Of a DNA stretch of 64,000 nt, positions 1 through 10,049 are shown piece after piece. The notes under the pieces are model-generated. The model made no database searches. It was given only the letters and a program-made list of their open reading frames with translations, and was not told where the DNA came from. Origin of the DNA: Burkholderiales bacterium. Its GTDB lineage: Bacteria; Pseudomonadota; Gammaproteobacteria; Burkholderiales; Ga0077523. The translations under genes and the position numbers were made by a program. Within the stretch, counting starts at the first letter, position 1. Each line of letters starts with the position of its first letter. The DNA is taken from NCBI GenBank assembly GCA_019745565.1, contig JAIESW010000003.1:186001-250000 (forward strand), written 5' to 3'.

Positions 1-230
1 TGCTTGCCGACCGGCTCCAGGTCGTACATCGAGTAGAACGTCGCCACCTCGTAGACGGCGATGGGTGCCATGCCGAGATAGTCGGCCACGGCATCGAGAA
101 CCTCGGTGGTCAGGCGCGGATGCTCGTCCTGCGCGATCGCGAGGGCCGACATCACCGCCGACTGCTTCTGGTCGGACGGATACTTGGTCAACTCGCGATC
201 GATGCGGCTACGTGCGGAATCGGAAAGCAT
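1..230 (-). CDS. nuoE: NADH-quinone oxidoreductase subunit E, 5' part only
   Basis: N-terminal 76 codons of the 24-kDa subunit of respiratory complex I; the gene runs off the left edge of the window. The protein begins [14 protein letters not shown] and contains the typical stretch ending in EVATFYSMYDLEPVGK, as in NuoE/thioredoxin-like [2Fe-2S] subunits. The cysteine ligands lie beyond the edge, so the cluster cannot be checked. The ATG overlaps the nuoD stop by one base (TGATG), which indicates translational coupling in the nuo operon. Confidence 0.93.
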   Translation of the reverse strand, partial: MLSDSARSRIDRELTKYPSDQKQSAVMSALAIAQDEHPRLTTEVLDAVADYLGMAPIAVYEVATFYSMYDLEPVGK

Positions 231-1483
231 CAGCGGTCGACCTCGCCGAACACGATGTCCATGGTGCCGATGATCGCCACGGCGTCGGCGATCATGTGGC
301 CCTTGCCCATCTCGTCCATGGCGGCGAGATGCGGGAAACCCGGGGCGCGGATCTTGAGGCGATACGGCTTGTTCGCGCCATCCGACACCAGGTAGATGCC
401 GAACTCGCCCTTGGGCGCCTCGACCGCGGCATAGCATTCGCCCTCGGGCACGTGCATGCCTTCGGTGAAGAGCTTGAAGTGATGGATCAGCTCTTCCATG
501 TTGGTCTTCATGTCCACGCGCGAGGGCGGCGCCACCTTGTGGTCTTCCGTCATCACCGGGCCGGGATTGGCGCGCAGCCAGTCGACGCACTGCTTCACGA
601 TCCGGTTCGACTGCCGCATCTCCTCGATGCGCACCAGGTAGCGGTCGTAGCAGTCGCCCGTGACGCCCACCGGGATGTCGAAGTCGAGGCGGTCATAAAC
701 CTCGTAGGGCTGCTTCTTGCGCAGGTCCCACGCGAATCCGGAACCGCGCAGCATCGGGCCGGTGAAGCCGAGCTGCAGTGCGCGCTCGGGGCTCACCACG
801 CCGATGCCGACGGTACGCTGCTTCCAGATGCGGTTGTCGGTGAGCAGGGTCTCGTACTCGTCCACCTGCTTGGGGAAGCGCGTGACGAAATCCTCGATGA
901 AATCGAGCATCGAACCCTGACGGTTCGCGTTGAGCCGTTTCACGTCTTCGGCGGAGCGCAGGTTGGATGCCTGATACTGCGGCATGCGGTCCGGCAGGTC
1001 GCGATAGACCCCACCCGGACGGAAATACGCCGCGTGCAGACGCGCCCCCGAGACTGCTTCGTAGCAGTCCATCAGGTCCTCGCGTTCGCGGAAGCAGTAC
1101 AGGAACACCGTCATGGCGCCGATGTCGAGACCGTGCGCCCCGAGCCACAGCAGGTGGTTCAGGATCCGAGTGATCTCGTCGAACATCACACGGATGTACT
1201 GCGCGCGGATCGGCACCTGGATCCCGAGCAGCTTCTCGATCGCCATCACGTAGGCGTGCTCGTTGCACATCATGGACACGTAGTCGAGCCGGTCCATGTA
1301 CGGCACGCTCTGGAGGAACGTCTTCTGCTCGGCGAGCTTCTCGGTCGCGCGATGCAGCAGACCGATGTGCGGATCGGCTCGCTGGATCACTTCGCCGTCC
1401 AACTCGAGGACCAGCCTCAACACTCCATGCGCCGCCGGATGCTGAGGCCCAAAATTCATCGTGAAGTTGCGAATCTCAGGCAT
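230..1483 (-). CDS. nuoD: NADH-quinone oxidoreductase subunit D (49-kDa)
   Basis: Peripheral-arm subunit of proton-pumping NADH:ubiquinone oxidoreductase; with NuoB it forms the quinone-binding site. The 417-residue length is normal for a stand-alone NuoD. The family hallmark GPQHPAAHG sits at residues 12-20, and [13 protein letters not shown] and [12 protein letters not shown] follow as in bacterial NuoD. NuoC is a separate gene, so this is not the fused NuoCD of enterics. Start at ATG 1483, three bases after the nuoC stop; it overlaps nuoE at its 3' end. Confidence 0.97.
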   Translation of the reverse strand: MPEIRNFTMNFGPQHPAAHGVLRLVLELDGEVIQRADPHIGLLHRATEKLAEQKTFLQSVPYMDRLDYVSMMCNEHAYVMAIEKLLGIQVPIRAQYIRVMFDEITRILNHLLWLGAHGLDIGAMTVFLYCFREREDLMDCYEAVSGARLHAAYFRPGGVYRDLPDRMPQYQASNLRSAEDVKRLNANRQGSMLDFIEDFVTRFPKQVDEYETLLTDNRIWKQRTVGIGVVSPERALQLGFTGPMLRGSGFAWDLRKKQPYEVYDRLDFDIPVGVTGDCYDRYLVRIEEMRQSNRIVKQCVDWLRANPGPVMTEDHKVAPPSRVDMKTNMEELIHHFKLFTEGMHVPEGECYAAVEAPKGEFGIYLVSDGANKPYRLKIRAPGFPHLAAMDEMGKGHMIADAVAIIGTMDIVFGEVDR

Positions 1484-1486
1484 CCG

Positions 1487-2083
1487 CTATTCCACATCCC
1501 CATAGTTCGGCTCCCGCACCACCCGCGGCACGATCTCGCGCGGCTCGATGCTGACCGGCTGGTAGATCACGCGCTGCTGATCGGGGTCGTAACGCATCTC
1601 GACATAGCCCGACACCGGAAAATCCTTGCGGAACGGATGACCGATGAAGCCGTAGTCGGTGAGGATGCGGCGCAGGTCCGCGTGCCCGGGGAACACGATG
1701 CCGAACAGGTCGAAGGCCTCGCGTTCGAACCAGTTGGCGCCGGACCAGATACCGGTCACCGAGTCCACGGACGGAAAATCGTCGTCGGTCGCGAAGACCT
1801 TCACACGCAGTCGCTGGTTGAGCGAAACCGACAACAGCTGCACCACCACCGCGAAACGCTGACCGTCCCAGCGGCCGTTGCCATAGGCCTGATAGTCGAG
1901 ACCGCACAGATCGATCAGCTGTTCGAACTTGAGTTCGGGCGCATCGCGCAGCGTTCGCGCCGCTTCGACCCACGACGTGCCCTTGATCGTCGCGATGGCC
2001 TGGCCACGGACCACCTCGGAACCGCTCACGGCGTCCCCGAGGATGCGGCGGACGGTTTCGAGCAGAGGTTCGGGGGCGATCAT
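1487..2083 (-). CDS. nuoC: NADH-quinone oxidoreductase subunit C (30-kDa)
   Basis: Peripheral-arm subunit of complex I, 198 residues, the usual size. The conserved block [14 protein letters not shown], followed by [13 protein letters not shown] and GHPFRKDFP, identifies the 30-kDa family. The open frame extends further upstream into nuoB, but that extension is an arginine-rich shadow of nuo[12 protein letters not shown] at 2083 is chosen because it starts just after nuoB (10-base gap) and matches usual NuoC N termini. Part of nuoA-B-C-D-E. Confidence 0.96.
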   Translation of the reverse strand: MIAPEPLLETVRRILGDAVSGSEVVRGQAIATIKGTSWVEAARTLRDAPELKFEQLIDLCGLDYQAYGNGRWDGQRFAVVVQLLSVSLNQRLRVKVFATDDDFPSVDSVTGIWSGANWFEREAFDLFGIVFPGHADLRRILTDYGFIGHPFRKDFPVSGYVEMRYDPDQQRVIYQPVSIEPREIVPRVVREPNYGDVE

Positions 2084-2093
2084 GGGGTTCGAT

Positions 2094-2570
2094 CTAGCGT
2101 GCGATGGTGTTGGTGCGCCGGATCTTGTTCTGCAGCTGGATGATGCCGTAGAGCAGTGCTTCGGCCGTCGGCGGACAGCCCGGCACGTACACGTCGACCG
2201 GAACGATGCGGTCGCAGCCACGCACCACCGAATACGAGTAGTGGTAGTAGCCGCCGCCGTTGGCACAGGAGCCCATGGAGATGACCCAGCGCGGTTCAGC
2301 CATCTGGTCGTAGACCTTGCGCAGCGCAGGCGCCATCTTGTTGCAGAGCGTGCCGGCCACGATCATCACGTCGGATTGCCGGGGGCTCGGGCGGAACACG
2401 ATGCCGAATCGGTCGAGGTCGTAGCGCGAAGCCCCGGCGTGCATCATCTCGACCGCGCAGCAGGCGAGGCCGAAGGTCATGGGCCACAGAGATCCGGTGC
2501 GGGTCCAGTTGATGAGCTCGTCCACCGTGGTGGTGACGAAGCCTTTCTGGAGTTCGCCTTCGATGCCCAT
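2094..2570 (-). CDS. nuoB: NADH-quinone oxidoreductase subunit B
   Basis: Carries the terminal [4Fe-4S] cluster N2 that donates electrons to quinone. It has 158 residues. The four expected ligands are visible: the adjacent pair C37-C38 in [12 protein letters not shown]102 in [10 protein letters not shown] and C132 in [11 protein letters not shown]. Start at ATG 2570. Unlike the tightly packed nuoB-C-D-E junctions, it is separated from nuoA by 245 bases holding two hairpins. Confidence 0.97.
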   Translation of the reverse strand: MGIEGELQKGFVTTTVDELINWTRTGSLWPMTFGLACCAVEMMHAGASRYDLDRFGIVFRPSPRQSDVMIVAGTLCNKMAPALRKVYDQMAEPRWVISMGSCANGGGYYHYSYSVVRGCDRIVPVDVYVPGCPPTAEALLYGIIQLQNKIRRTNTIAR

Positions 2571-2672
2571 GGGTCAGGTCCTTGTCCAGGCTATACAGCC
2601 GAAAGAACGCGGTCTCAAAGTCTGTGCGGACCGGCGAGCATTGCGAGGCAACTCGCGCTCAGAAGCGTTTTC

Positions 2673-2784
2673 AGCCGGTCTGCTCCGCGAGACCGGCTCG
2701 ACGTGTGCCATCGCGGATGTAAGCCTCGGCCGCCCAATACGAGTGATCACACGCCCCGGGGCGAAGTGCTTCGCGACTTCGCCC
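2673..2784. repeat. pair of REP-like hairpins between nuoA and nuoB
   Basis: Two perfect 9-bp stems lie 60 bases apart. The first pairs AGCCGGTCT (2673-2681) with AGACCGGCT (2690-2698); the second pairs GGGCGAAGT (2759-2767) with ACTTCGCCC (2776-2784). The stems are unrelated, but the 8-base loops are GCTCCGCG and GCTTCGCG, each flanked by T and A, so the central 10 bases differ at one position only. This is seen directly. The role (REP-type element, mRNA processing or stability site inside the nuo transcript) is inference. Confidence 0.6.
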
Positions 2785-2815
2785 TCGAACTGCCCGAAGC
2801 GAAGCTGAAGGGCGG

Positions 2816-3184
2816 CTACTCCCACTCCAACGCCCCCTTCTTCCACTCGTACACGAACCCCACCACCAGGATCGCGAGGAACACGACCATGGCGACGAAC
2901 CCGAACAGGCCGATCTCCTCCAGCACCACCGCCCAGGGAAACAGGAAGGCGATCTCGAGATCGAACAGGATGAACAGGATCGCGACCAGGTAGTAGCGCA
3001 CGTCGAACTTCATGCGCGCGTCTTCGAAGGCTTCGAAGCCGCATTCGTAGGGGGAAAGTTTCTCCGAGTCCGGACGGTGATGGCCGAGCAGACGGCTCAA
3101 GCCGCCGCCGAGAAGGATCGGCGCGACGCCTACGGCGAGCCCCACTACGATGAACAACAGGATCGGGAAATAGTTGGTGAGCAT
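2816..3184 (-). CDS. nuoA: NADH-quinone oxidoreductase subunit A
   Basis: Membrane-arm subunit of complex I with three predicted helices: residues 5-25 ([17 protein letters not shown] region), about 60-85 ([20 protein letters not shown]) and about 90-110. The loop motif [21 protein letters not shown] between helices 1 and 2, with its conserved cysteine, is diagnostic of the family. It has 122 residues and starts at ATG 3184. First gene of the nuo operon here; its promoter should lie in 3185-3310, between it and the tRNA gene, but I see no convincing consensus box there. Confidence 0.96.
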   Translation of the reverse strand: MLTNYFPILLFIVVGLAVGVAPILLGGGLSRLLGHHRPDSEKLSPYECGFEAFEDARMKFDVRYYLVAILFILFDLEIAFLFPWAVVLEEIGLFGFVAMVVFLAILVVGFVYEWKKGALEWE

Positions 3185-3310
3185 TGCGCGTCACGGCTGC
3201 GACCGACCTGATGCGGTTGCAGCGGTACTTCACTTCGGACTGCTACTGCCATTTCGATCGGGTCTTCATCGGTGCCCCCTCGACACCGCTCAAGATCCGC
3301 CTGCAAATCG

Positions 3311-3395
3311 TGGTGCCGATGGGGAGACTCGAACTCCCACGGCTTTCGCCACTGCCCCCTCAAGACAGCGTGTCTACCAATTTCACCACATCGGC
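3311..3395 (-). tRNA. tRNA-Leu (anticodon GAG)
   Basis: On the minus strand the gene starts GCCGATGTGG and ends CATCGGCACCA. The 7-bp acceptor stem GCCGATG/CATCGGC pairs perfectly and CCA is encoded (3311-3313). The anticodon loop reads CTTGAGG, giving anticodon GAG (reads CUC/CUU leucine codons). A long variable arm, typical of class II leucine tRNAs, follows, and the T arm GGGAGTTCGAGTCTCCC is clear. The gene lies between secG and nuoA, a common betaproteobacterial arrangement. Confidence 0.95.
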
Positions 3396-3440
3396 TTCGA
3401 TTCACACCGCGGAACGCGACCGCTCCGCGCCCTGCAACTG

Positions 3441-3791
3441 CTACTTCGGAATCTCCTTCGTCTTCGAATCCGCGTCGGCCGGCACCGCCGCTGGCGCAGC
3501 CGGCGTCGGCACGTCCTGCCCCACTGGCGGCTTGCCGACGACCACGCCCTGGGACGCCGGCTTGCTCGTGGACAGGTAGGTGAGGCCCAGACTCGTGACG
3601 AAAAACACTGCCGTCAGCACTGCGGTGCTGCGGCTCAGGAAGTTGGCTGATCCACTGGAGCCGAACAGGCTGCCGGCGGAACCGCTGCCGAAGGCAGCGC
3701 CCATGTCGGCGCCCTTGCCGTGCTGGAGCAGCACCAGGCCGATGATGCCGGCACCGACGAGCACGTGAATGATCAGGATGAATGTCTGCAT
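3441..3791 (-). CDS. secG: preprotein translocase subunit SecG
   Basis: Small accessory subunit of the SecYEG channel, 116 residues. Two hydrophobic helices (about residues 3-22 and 57-76) flank the conserved glycine/serine-rich loop GKGADMGAAFGSGSAGSLFG, the SecG signature. The C-terminal tail is proline/alanine-rich and variable (PTPAAPAAVPADADS), as usual. It starts at ATG 3791, nine bases after the tpiA stop codon, and is probably cotranscribed with tpiA. Confidence 0.95.
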   Translation of the reverse strand: MQTFILIIHVLVGAGIIGLVLLQHGKGADMGAAFGSGSAGSLFGSSGSANFLSRSTAVLTAVFFVTSLGLTYLSTSKPASQGVVVGKPPVGQDVPTPAAPAAVPADADSKTKEIPK

Positions 3792-3800
3792 GGGTTCATC

Positions 3801-4565
3801 TCAAGACGCCAGCCGGTCGGCTGCACGCCAGATTGTCAGGAACTCTTCCGCCACCAGGGACGCACCGCCCACCAGGCCGCCGTCCACGTCGGGCATTGCG
3901 AATAACGACTCGGCGTTGGCGCCCTTGACGCTGCCGCCGTACAGAATGGATACCTCAGCCGCCACTTTGGCGTCGCGCCGCGCGAGCAGCTCCCTCAAGA
4001 ATGCATGGACTTCCTGCGCCTGCTCCGGCGAGGCCGTCTTCCCGGTGCCGATCGCCCAGACCGGCTCGTAGGCCACCACCGATTCGGCGATCGCTTGCAC
4101 ACCCGCCACGTTCAATACCGCCTCCAACTGCCGCTCAACCACCGCTTCCGTCTGACCGGCTTCGCGCTCCGCGAGCGTCTCGCCCAGACATACGATCGGT
4201 GTCAATCCTGCCTTGCGGGCGGCTACCGCCTTGCGGGCCACCGTCGCATCGTCCTCGTGGTACAGCGCCCGCCGCTCCGAATGTCCCACGGTCACGTAGG
4301 TACAACCGAACTCCGCGAGCATCGCCCCGGCCACCTCGCCCGTGTAGGCCCCCGAAGGGTGTTCGCCCAGGTTCTGGGCGCCCCAGCGACAGGCGCTGCC
4401 CTTCAGCAACGTCTGCGTCTGAGCCAGGTACGGAAAAGGCACCAGGACCGCGCATGCTGCATTGCCGGAACCGGCGTTACCGGAGGTCAGGGATCCCAGC
4501 AGCCGGGCGTTCGCCTCGAGGCTGCCGTGCATCTTCCAATTCCCGGCCACCAGCTTGCGGCGCAT
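3801..4565 (-). CDS. tpiA: triosephosphate isomerase
   Basis: Interconverts dihydroxyacetone phosphate and glyceraldehyde 3-phosphate in glycolysis. With start at ATG 4565 the protein has 254 residues and begins [14 protein letters not shown], carrying the catalytic Lys in GNWKM. The catalytic His is in VTVGHSERR, the catalytic Glu in [10 protein letters not shown], and the phosphate loop near YGGSVKG. An in-frame TTG at 4583 would add six residues; ATG is preferred because GNWKM usually lies about ten residues in. Pairs with secG downstream. Confidence 0.95.
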   Translation of the reverse strand: MRRKLVAGNWKMHGSLEANARLLGSLTSGNAGSGNAACAVLVPFPYLAQTQTLLKGSACRWGAQNLGEHPSGAYTGEVAGAMLAEFGCTYVTVGHSERRALYHEDDATVARKAVAARKAGLTPIVCLGETLAEREAGQTEAVVERQLEAVLNVAGVQAIAESVVAYEPVWAIGTGKTASPEQAQEVHAFLRELLARRDAKVAAEVSILYGGSVKGANAESLFAMPDVDGGLVGGASLVAEEFLTIWRAADRLAS

Positions 4566-4680
4566 GCGAAAACCCGAAGTCAAAGCGGCTGGAGTTTACC
4601 CGCCCGCCCGGGGGAGGGTCAACGCCGCTGCGCCGCGGAAAACCGTCCAACCGGCTGCTTTTCCCTGGTGAATCCCGGGG

Positions 4681-5481
4681 CTAGCCGAAGCGGCCGGTGA
4701 TGTAATCCTCGGTCGCCTTGTTCTTGGGTTTGATGAAGATGGTGTCGGTGGCATCGAACTCGATCATCTCGCCCAGGTACATGTAGGCGGTGAAGTCGGA
4801 CACCCGGGCCGCCTGCTGCATGTTGTGGGTCACGATCAGGATCGTGACCTTGTCCTTGAGGTCGGCGATCAGTTCCTCGATGCTGGCAGTCGCGATCGGG
4901 TCCAGCGCCGAAGTGGGTTCGTCGAACAGCAGGATCTCGGGCTCGGTGGCGAGCGCCCGGGCGATGCACAGGCGCTGCTGCTGGCCGCCGGACAGGTTGA
5001 ACGCCAGATCGTGCAAGCGGTTCTTGACCTCGTCCCAAAGCGCCGCGCCGCGTAGCGCCTGCTCCACCCGCTCGTCCAGGACTTTCACCCCGCGGACGCC
5101 CCGCACCCGCAGGCCGTAGGCGACGTTCTCGTAGATGCTCTTGGGGAACGGATTGGGCTTCTGGAACACCATGCTGATGCGCATGCGAACCTCGATCGGG
5201 TCCACCTGCGGATGCAACAGGTTGGTGTTGTCCGGCTGCAGGAGGATCTCGCCGTCGTAGCGGTTGCCGGGATACAGGTCGTGCATGCGGTTGAAGCACC
5301 GCAGGTAGGTCGACTTGCCGCAGCCCGACGGGCCGATCAGCGCGGTCACCTTGCGCTCGTAGATCGGCATGTCGATGCTCTTCAGCGCATGGAAGCTGCC
5401 GTAGAAGAAGTTGAGCTTGCGCGCTTCGGCCTTGATCTTGAGATCGGTGGCAAGCGCGGGGCCGTCGGTGATCTTGGACAT
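4681..5481 (-). CDS. pstB: phosphate ABC transporter, ATP-binding protein
   Basis: ATPase of the high-affinity phosphate importer PstSCAB, 266 residues. Walker [10 protein letters not shown] is at residues 50-58, the ABC signature LSGGQQQRL at 163-171, and Walker B LLFDEP just before the D-loop [15 protein letters not shown] N terminus and [17 protein letters not shown] are specific to PstB. ATG 5481 follows the pstA stop by ten bases. Last pst gene; the usual phoU is not present and tpiA follows after about 115 bases. Confidence 0.97.
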   Translation of the reverse strand: MSKITDGPALATDLKIKAEARKLNFFYGSFHALKSIDMPIYERKVTALIGPSGCGKSTYLRCFNRMHDLYPGNRYDGEILLQPDNTNLLHPQVDPIEVRMRISMVFQKPNPFPKSIYENVAYGLRVRGVRGVKVLDERVEQALRGAALWDEVKNRLHDLAFNLSGGQQQRLCIARALATEPEILLFDEPTSALDPIATASIEELIADLKDKVTILIVTHNMQQAARVSDFTAYMYLGEMIEFDATDTIFIKPKNKATEDYITGRFG

Positions 5482-5491
5482 GGCGTTCAGC

Positions 5492-6415
5492 CTACCACTT
5501 GATGTTCTTGCGCAGACGGTAGCGGATGTAGATCGCCACCGCGTTCATGGAAAGCGTCATCACCACCAGCACGAGACCGGCGGCGGCGGCGTTCTGGTGG
5601 AAGGCGGCCTCGGGCCGGGAGGTCCAGTTGAACATCTGGATCGGCATCACGGTGAACCCCGAGAACAGCCATTCGAAATTCAGGAAGGGGAACTCGCCCT
5701 TCACCGGCGGCGCGGGCAGGAAGGCGATGAACGTGAGCGCGCCGATGGTGATGACGGGTGCGGTTTCGCCGATCGCGCGCGCCATGCCGATGATGATGCC
5801 GGTCATGATGCCGGGGGCCGAGTACGGCAGAATGTGATCGGCCGTGGTCTGCCACTTGGTAGCGCCGAGCGCATAGGCGCCCTCGCGGATCGCGCCCGGG
5901 ATCGCGCGGATCGCCTCGCGCGTGGCGACGATCACCACCGGCAGGATGAGCAGTGCCAGCGTGAGGCCCGCCGAGAGGATGCTCTGGCCGAACCCGAACG
6001 CATACACGAACAGGCCCAGCGCAAGGAGACCGTAGACGATCGAAGGGACGCCTGCGAGGTTCGTGACGTTGATCTCGATGATGTCGGTCAAGATATTCTT
6101 CGGCGCGTATTCCTCGAGGTAGACCGCGGCCGCGACGCCCACCGGGATGGCGGCCACCGCAGTCACGAGCATCACCAGCGTGGTGCCGACCCAGGCGGAG
6201 AGAATCCCGGCGTGTTCGGCGCGCCGCGACGGGAAGTGGGTGAAGAACTCCCACGAGATGCGCGGCAGGCCGTCGATCACCATGCCGATGAACAGCACGG
6301 CGAACGTCAGCACGCCGACCATCAGCGCGAGCAGACCGCAAAGCGCGAAGATCAGATCGCGGCGCTTGTGTTTGATGATGAGCGCACGGATCTCGCTGAC
6401 GTCCTGCTTCAGCAT
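5492..6415 (-). CDS. pstA: phosphate ABC transporter permease PstA
   Basis: Inner-membrane permease of the phosphate importer, 307 residues with about six hydrophobic helices. The binding-protein-dependent permease EAA-type loop is visible around [16 protein letters not shown], and [12 protein letters not shown] is typical of PstA. The N terminus is cytoplasmic and charged ([20 protein letters not shown]) before the first helix. It lies 43 bases after pstC and 10 bases before pstB in the same transcript. Confidence 0.96.
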   Translation of the reverse strand: MLKQDVSEIRALIIKHKRRDLIFALCGLLALMVGVLTFAVLFIGMVIDGLPRISWEFFTHFPSRRAEHAGILSAWVGTTLVMLVTAVAAIPVGVAAAVYLEEYAPKNILTDIIEINVTNLAGVPSIVYGLLALGLFVYAFGFGQSILSAGLTLALLILPVVIVATREAIRAIPGAIREGAYALGATKWQTTADHILPYSAPGIMTGIIIGMARAIGETAPVITIGALTFIAFLPAPPVKGEFPFLNFEWLFSGFTVMPIQMFNWTSRPEAAFHQNAAAAGLVLVVMTLSMNAVAIYIRYRLRKNIKW

Positions 6416-6458
6416 GTCGGGGTCCCCAGCGAGCGCACGGAGTGGGGAGGCTGCTTCA

Positions 6459-7409
6459 TCAGTAGGCCTGCCGGAACTTGCGGCGGAGCAGGTGCCCCAG
6501 GATGTTGAAGCCGAGCGTGATGATCATCAGCGTCAACCCGGCGGCGAAGATGGTCTGGTATCCGATCGAGCCGTGCGGCAGGTCGCCCAGGGCCACCTGC
6601 ACGATGAAGGCGGTGATGGTCGCGGCGGGTTCCAGCGGATTCCAGGTGAGATTGGGCTGCATGCCGGCGGCCACTGCCAGGATCATGGTCTCACCGACCG
6701 CCCTGGAGATGCCGAGGATGTAGGCCGCGGCAATCCCGGAGAACGCCGCCGGCGTGACGACGCGCACCGCCGTCTGGAATCGGGTCGCGCCCATCGCGTA
6801 GGAACCTTCGCGCATGCTCATCGGGACGGAACGCATGGCGTCCTCGCTCACCGAACTCACGTAGGGGATGATCATGATCCCCATCACCAGACCCGCGGAC
6901 AGCAGGTTGAAGCCGGGCAGGTTGTAGCCGAACAGCGTGAGCGCGAGGTACTGCAGCGCCGGTGTCACGTAGAGCAGGGCGAAATAGCCGTATACGACCG
7001 TCGGCACGCCGCCCAGCAGTTCGAGGAACGGTTTCGCCACCTCGCGCAGCGAGAACGGCGCGAACTCGGACAGGTAGATCGCGATCGTCGTCCCGAGCGG
7101 GATGGCCACGGCCAGCGCGACGGCGGAACTCACCAGCGTGCCCGACAGCAGCACCATGATCCCGTAGTGGTCGTCGTCGAACAGCGGCGTCCATTGCGTG
7201 TCGGTCAGGAAGTCCCAAACCGACACGTGCTGAAAGAACACGATGGACTCGGACAGCAGCACCCAGACGATACCGAGGGTGACGAACACCGAGAACAGCG
7301 CGGACAGGAACAGGATCGTCTCGATCACCCGCTCCTTGACGTGCCGCGATGCCCGCCGATGCAGGCGGTCACTGACCACGGTGGCTGCTTCTGCCAGGAC
7401 TGAGCTCAT
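6459..7409 (-). CDS. pstC: phosphate ABC transporter permease PstC
   Basis: Second permease of the phosphate importer, 316 residues with about six helices. The family stretches GVPTVVYGYFALLYVTP and REGSYAMGATRFQT (EAA loop) are clear. The N terminus (about residues 1-27) is a cytoplasmic basic segment, RLHRRASRHVKERVIE. ATG at 7409 is preceded by an AACGAGAG Shine-Dalgarno-like stretch. A 137-base spacer separates it from pstS, which may allow PstS to be made in excess, but I could not find a strong attenuator there. Confidence 0.96.
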   Translation of the reverse strand: MSSVLAEAATVVSDRLHRRASRHVKERVIETILFLSALFSVFVTLGIVWVLLSESIVFFQHVSVWDFLTDTQWTPLFDDDHYGIMVLLSGTLVSSAVALAVAIPLGTTIAIYLSEFAPFSLREVAKPFLELLGGVPTVVYGYFALLYVTPALQYLALTLFGYNLPGFNLLSAGLVMGIMIIPYVSSVSEDAMRSVPMSMREGSYAMGATRFQTAVRVVTPAAFSGIAAAYILGISRAVGETMILAVAAGMQPNLTWNPLEPAATITAFIVQVALGDLPHGSIGYQTIFAAGLTLMIITLGFNILGHLLRRKFRQAY

Positions 7410-7546
7410 CTCTCGTTATTGTGTGGCAGACCGCCCTGACGATGGGCCGGCGGGTAAGCCCCTGCATCCCCGACTGCTAGAAAAACCGAAGACCGGAGGC
7501 AGCCGCAAGCCACCCCCGATCGACCTGCACTCCGACCTTCCCCGGG

Positions 7547-8563
7547 TCAGAGCTTTGCTTCCAACTTCATCAGCTCCTCGATGGTGAGGCCGACCTTGTT
7601 CTCACCCCCGAACTTGGTGCCGAGCACCTTCTTCGTCACCACTTCCACGTTGTGCGCGTATGCCTTGGCCGGCAGCGGCACGTACTTCACTTCCTTCACC
7701 AGGTTCTCGGCGTTCTTCATGTAGTACTCGACGAATTCCCGGATCTCCGGACGCTCCAGCGCCTTCGCGTTGACGTAGATGAAGATCGGGCGGGCGAGCG
7801 GCTGGTAGGTCCCGTTCATCACCGCCTCCGCCGACGGTTCCACCGGCTGGTTGGTACGCGGGTTGATGATGGGAACGGCCTTCAGCTTGTCCTTGTTCTC
7901 GAAGTAATAGGCGTAGCCGAAGTACCCCAGCCCGTTGATGTCGCGGGCAATGCCCTGCACCAGGATGTTGTCGTCTTCCGACGCGGTGAAATCACCACGG
8001 CTCGCCTTTGCACGGCCGTTCACCGCCTCGGTGAAGTAGTCGAACGTGCCGGAATCCGCGCCCGGTCCGAACAGCTTGAGCGGCTGGTCCGGCCATTGGC
8101 CGTTCACCTGGTTCCACTTGAGCACCTTGCCCTGGGCCGCCGGCTCCCACATCTTCTTGAGCTCGGCGACGGTGAGCCCCTTGATCCAGTTGTTCTTCGG
8201 GTTCATCACGACGGTCAGCGCGTCGTACGCCACCGGCAACTCGATGTACTGCACGCCCTGCTTCCTGCACTCCTCCATCTCGCGCGCCAGGATCGGGCGG
8301 GAGGCGTCGGAGATGTCGGTCTCACCCCGGCAGAACTTCTTGAACCCGCCGCCGGTACCCGAGATCCCGACGGTCACGCGTACCTTGTTCTTCTTGGATG
8401 CCTGGAAATCCTCGGCCACGGCCTCGGTGATCGGGAACACGGTCGATGAACCGTCGATCTTGATCGTCTCCTGGGCCTGCACGGGCGCGGCGCCCATGGC
8501 CGCCCAGCCCAACGTTGCTGCGACCGCCACTACCGACCACGGCTTGCGCGCGATGCTCTGCAT
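7547..8563 (-). CDS. pstS: phosphate-binding periplasmic protein PstS
   Basis: Periplasmic phosphate receptor feeding PstCAB, 338 residues. A Sec signal peptide covers about residues 1-30 (KPWSVVAVAATLGWAAMGAA hydrophobic core), with cleavage likely after PVQA. The mature protein opens with IKIDGSSTVFPITEA, the phosphate-binding N-terminal loop; GISGTGGGFKKFC and GADSGTFDYFTEAV are further ligand-binding segments of the family. First pst gene. The upstream region carries one TGTCA half-site (8622-8626 on the complementary strand) but no full Pho box I can defend. Confidence 0.96.
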   Translation of the reverse strand: MQSIARKPWSVVAVAATLGWAAMGAAPVQAQETIKIDGSSTVFPITEAVAEDFQASKKNKVRVTVGISGTGGGFKKFCRGETDISDASRPILAREMEECRKQGVQYIELPVAYDALTVVMNPKNNWIKGLTVAELKKMWEPAAQGKVLKWNQVNGQWPDQPLKLFGPGADSGTFDYFTEAVNGRAKASRGDFTASEDDNILVQGIARDINGLGYFGYAYYFENKDKLKAVPIINPRTNQPVEPSAEAVMNGTYQPLARPIFIYVNAKALERPEIREFVEYYMKNAENLVKEVKYVPLPAKAYAHNVEVVTKKVLGTKFGGENKVGLTIEELMKLEAKL

Positions 8564-8690
8564 GTCTGTCTCTCCTCGACGAAAAGCTTAACTAAGCGCG
8601 CGCGAGTTTAGGACTCAATTGTGACAAATTGATTGCAGACATGATACGTAAGTTCTTGTCGCAGCGAGAAAAGACATCCGCCTCAAGGGT

Positions 8691-10049
8691 TTACTCGGCG
8701 GCCGCGCGTTCGATCGCACCGGCCAGCCGGTGGGCCAGTCCGGACACTTCGTCCTCGGCCTCGCCCTCCACCATGACCCGCAGCACCGGCTCGGTGCCCG
8801 AAGGCCGCAACAGCACCCGGCCCCGGCCCCTCAAGGTGGCCTCGGTTTCGGCCAGCAGGGAAGAGACGTCCTCATGCTGTCGGAAGTCGAAGCCGCGCCG
8901 CATGGGCACGTTGACCAGGATCTGCGGGAACAGCCGCAGATCCTCGCAGGCCTGCGCCAGGGTCTCGCTGGCCGTGCGCAGCGCCGTCAGCACCTGCAGG
9001 GCCGAGATGATCCCGTCACCGGTGGTGTGCTTGTCGAGGCAGACGATGTGGCCCGAGTTCTCGCCCCCCAGGGTCCAGCCGCGCTCGAACAGCAGTTCGA
9101 GCACGTAGCGGTCGCCCACCTTGGCGCGCGCGAACGGGATGCCGCGCCGTTCCAGCGCCTGCTCCATGCCGTAGTTGGTCATCAGGGTACCGGCCACGCC
9201 TCCGGCGAACCGGCCTTCCCGCTGGCGATTGCGGGCAATGAGATACAGCAGCTGATCGCCGTCGTAGATCCGGCCTTCGCCGTCCACCATGATCAGCCGG
9301 TCACCGTCACCGTCGAGCGCGATGCCGACATCGGCACCGTGCTCGATCACGTGCTGCCGCAGATGCGCCGGTTTGGTGGCACCGCAACCTGCGTTGATGT
9401 TGAAGCCATCGGGCTGGTTCGCCACCTCCACCACATCGGCCCCCAACTCGTGCAGGACCGGCCCCGCCACGTGATAGGCGGCCCCGTTGGCGCAGTCCAC
9501 CACGATCTTGAGTCCGCGCAGGTCGAGGTCGTTCGGAAAGGTGCTCTTGCAGAACTCGATGTAGCGTCCGGCCGCATCGCCGATGCGCCGCGCCTTGCCG
9601 AGCCGCGCCGAGGGCATGCAGGTCATGGGCGCCTCGATGCGTGCCTCGATCTCGTGCTCCACGTCGTCGGCCAGCTTGCGGCCGTCGGCCCCGAAGAACT
9701 TGATGCCGTTGTCGTCGAACGGGTTGTGGGAAGCACTGATCACGATGCCGGCGGAAAGCCGCAGCGCGCGCGTGAGGTACGCGACACCCGGCGTGGGCAT
9801 CGGCCCCGCCAGCAGCACATCCACGCCGGCAGCGGCCAGGCCGGCCTGCAGAGCCGATTCCAGCAGATACCCGGAGATCCGGGTGTCCTTGCCGATCAGC
9901 ACCGCCGCGTGTTCCGTGGAGGCACGCCGGTCCCGGGCCAGCACTTCGCCCGCCGCGTGACCGAGCCGCATCATCCAGTCGGGCGTGATGGGCAGTTCGC
10001 CCACCTTGCCCCGCACCCCATCCGTACCGAAGTATTTTCTAGCGCCCAT
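8691..10049 (-). CDS. glmM: phosphoglucosamine mutase
   Basis: Converts glucosamine 6-phosphate to glucosamine 1-phosphate for peptidoglycan and LPS precursors. The 452 residues begin [14 protein letters not shown], the GlmM signature. The phosphoserine loop [10 protein letters not shown] puts the active serine at residue 106, and the metal-binding loop reads ALDGDGDR. The C-terminal [14 protein letters not shown] phosphate-binding loop is intact. Its ATG overlaps the folP 3' end by 11 bases, so the two are translationally coupled. The longer open frame upstream is a shadow of folP. Confidence 0.97.
   Translation of the reverse strand: MGARKYFGTDGVRGKVGELPITPDWMMRLGHAAGEVLARDRRASTEHAAVLIGKDTRISGYLLESALQAGLAAAGVDVLLAGPMPTPGVAYLTRALRLSAGIVISASHNPFDDNGIKFFGADGRKLADDVEHEIEARIEAPMTCMPSARLGKARRIGDAAGRYIEFCKSTFPNDLDLRGLKIVVDCANGAAYHVAGPVLHELGADVVEVANQPDGFNINAGCGATKPAHLRQHVIEHGADVGIALDGDGDRLIMVDGEGRIYDGDQLLYLIARNRQREGRFAGGVAGTLMTNYGMEQALERRGIPFARAKVGDRYVLELLFERGWTLGGENSGHIVCLDKHTTGDGIISALQVLTALRTASETLAQACEDLRLFPQILVNVPMRRGFDFRQHEDVSSLLAETEATLRGRGRVLLRPSGTEPVLRVMVEGEAEDEVSGLAHRLAGAIERAAAE

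Noticed and set aside
4637..4664. Terminator after pstB
   Set aside because: GGAAAA/TTTTCC and CCG/CGG can pair, but the stem is short and AT-rich, with no proper U-tract on the minus strand.
7410..7546. Attenuator between pstS and pstC
   Set aside because: CCGGTCTTCGG followed by TTTTT is present on the minus strand, but the stem is only about three base pairs.
8564..8690. Pho box upstream of pstS
   Set aside because: Two TGTC half-sites are 15 bases apart rather than 11; only one extended half-site (TTGTCACAATT) is close to consensus.
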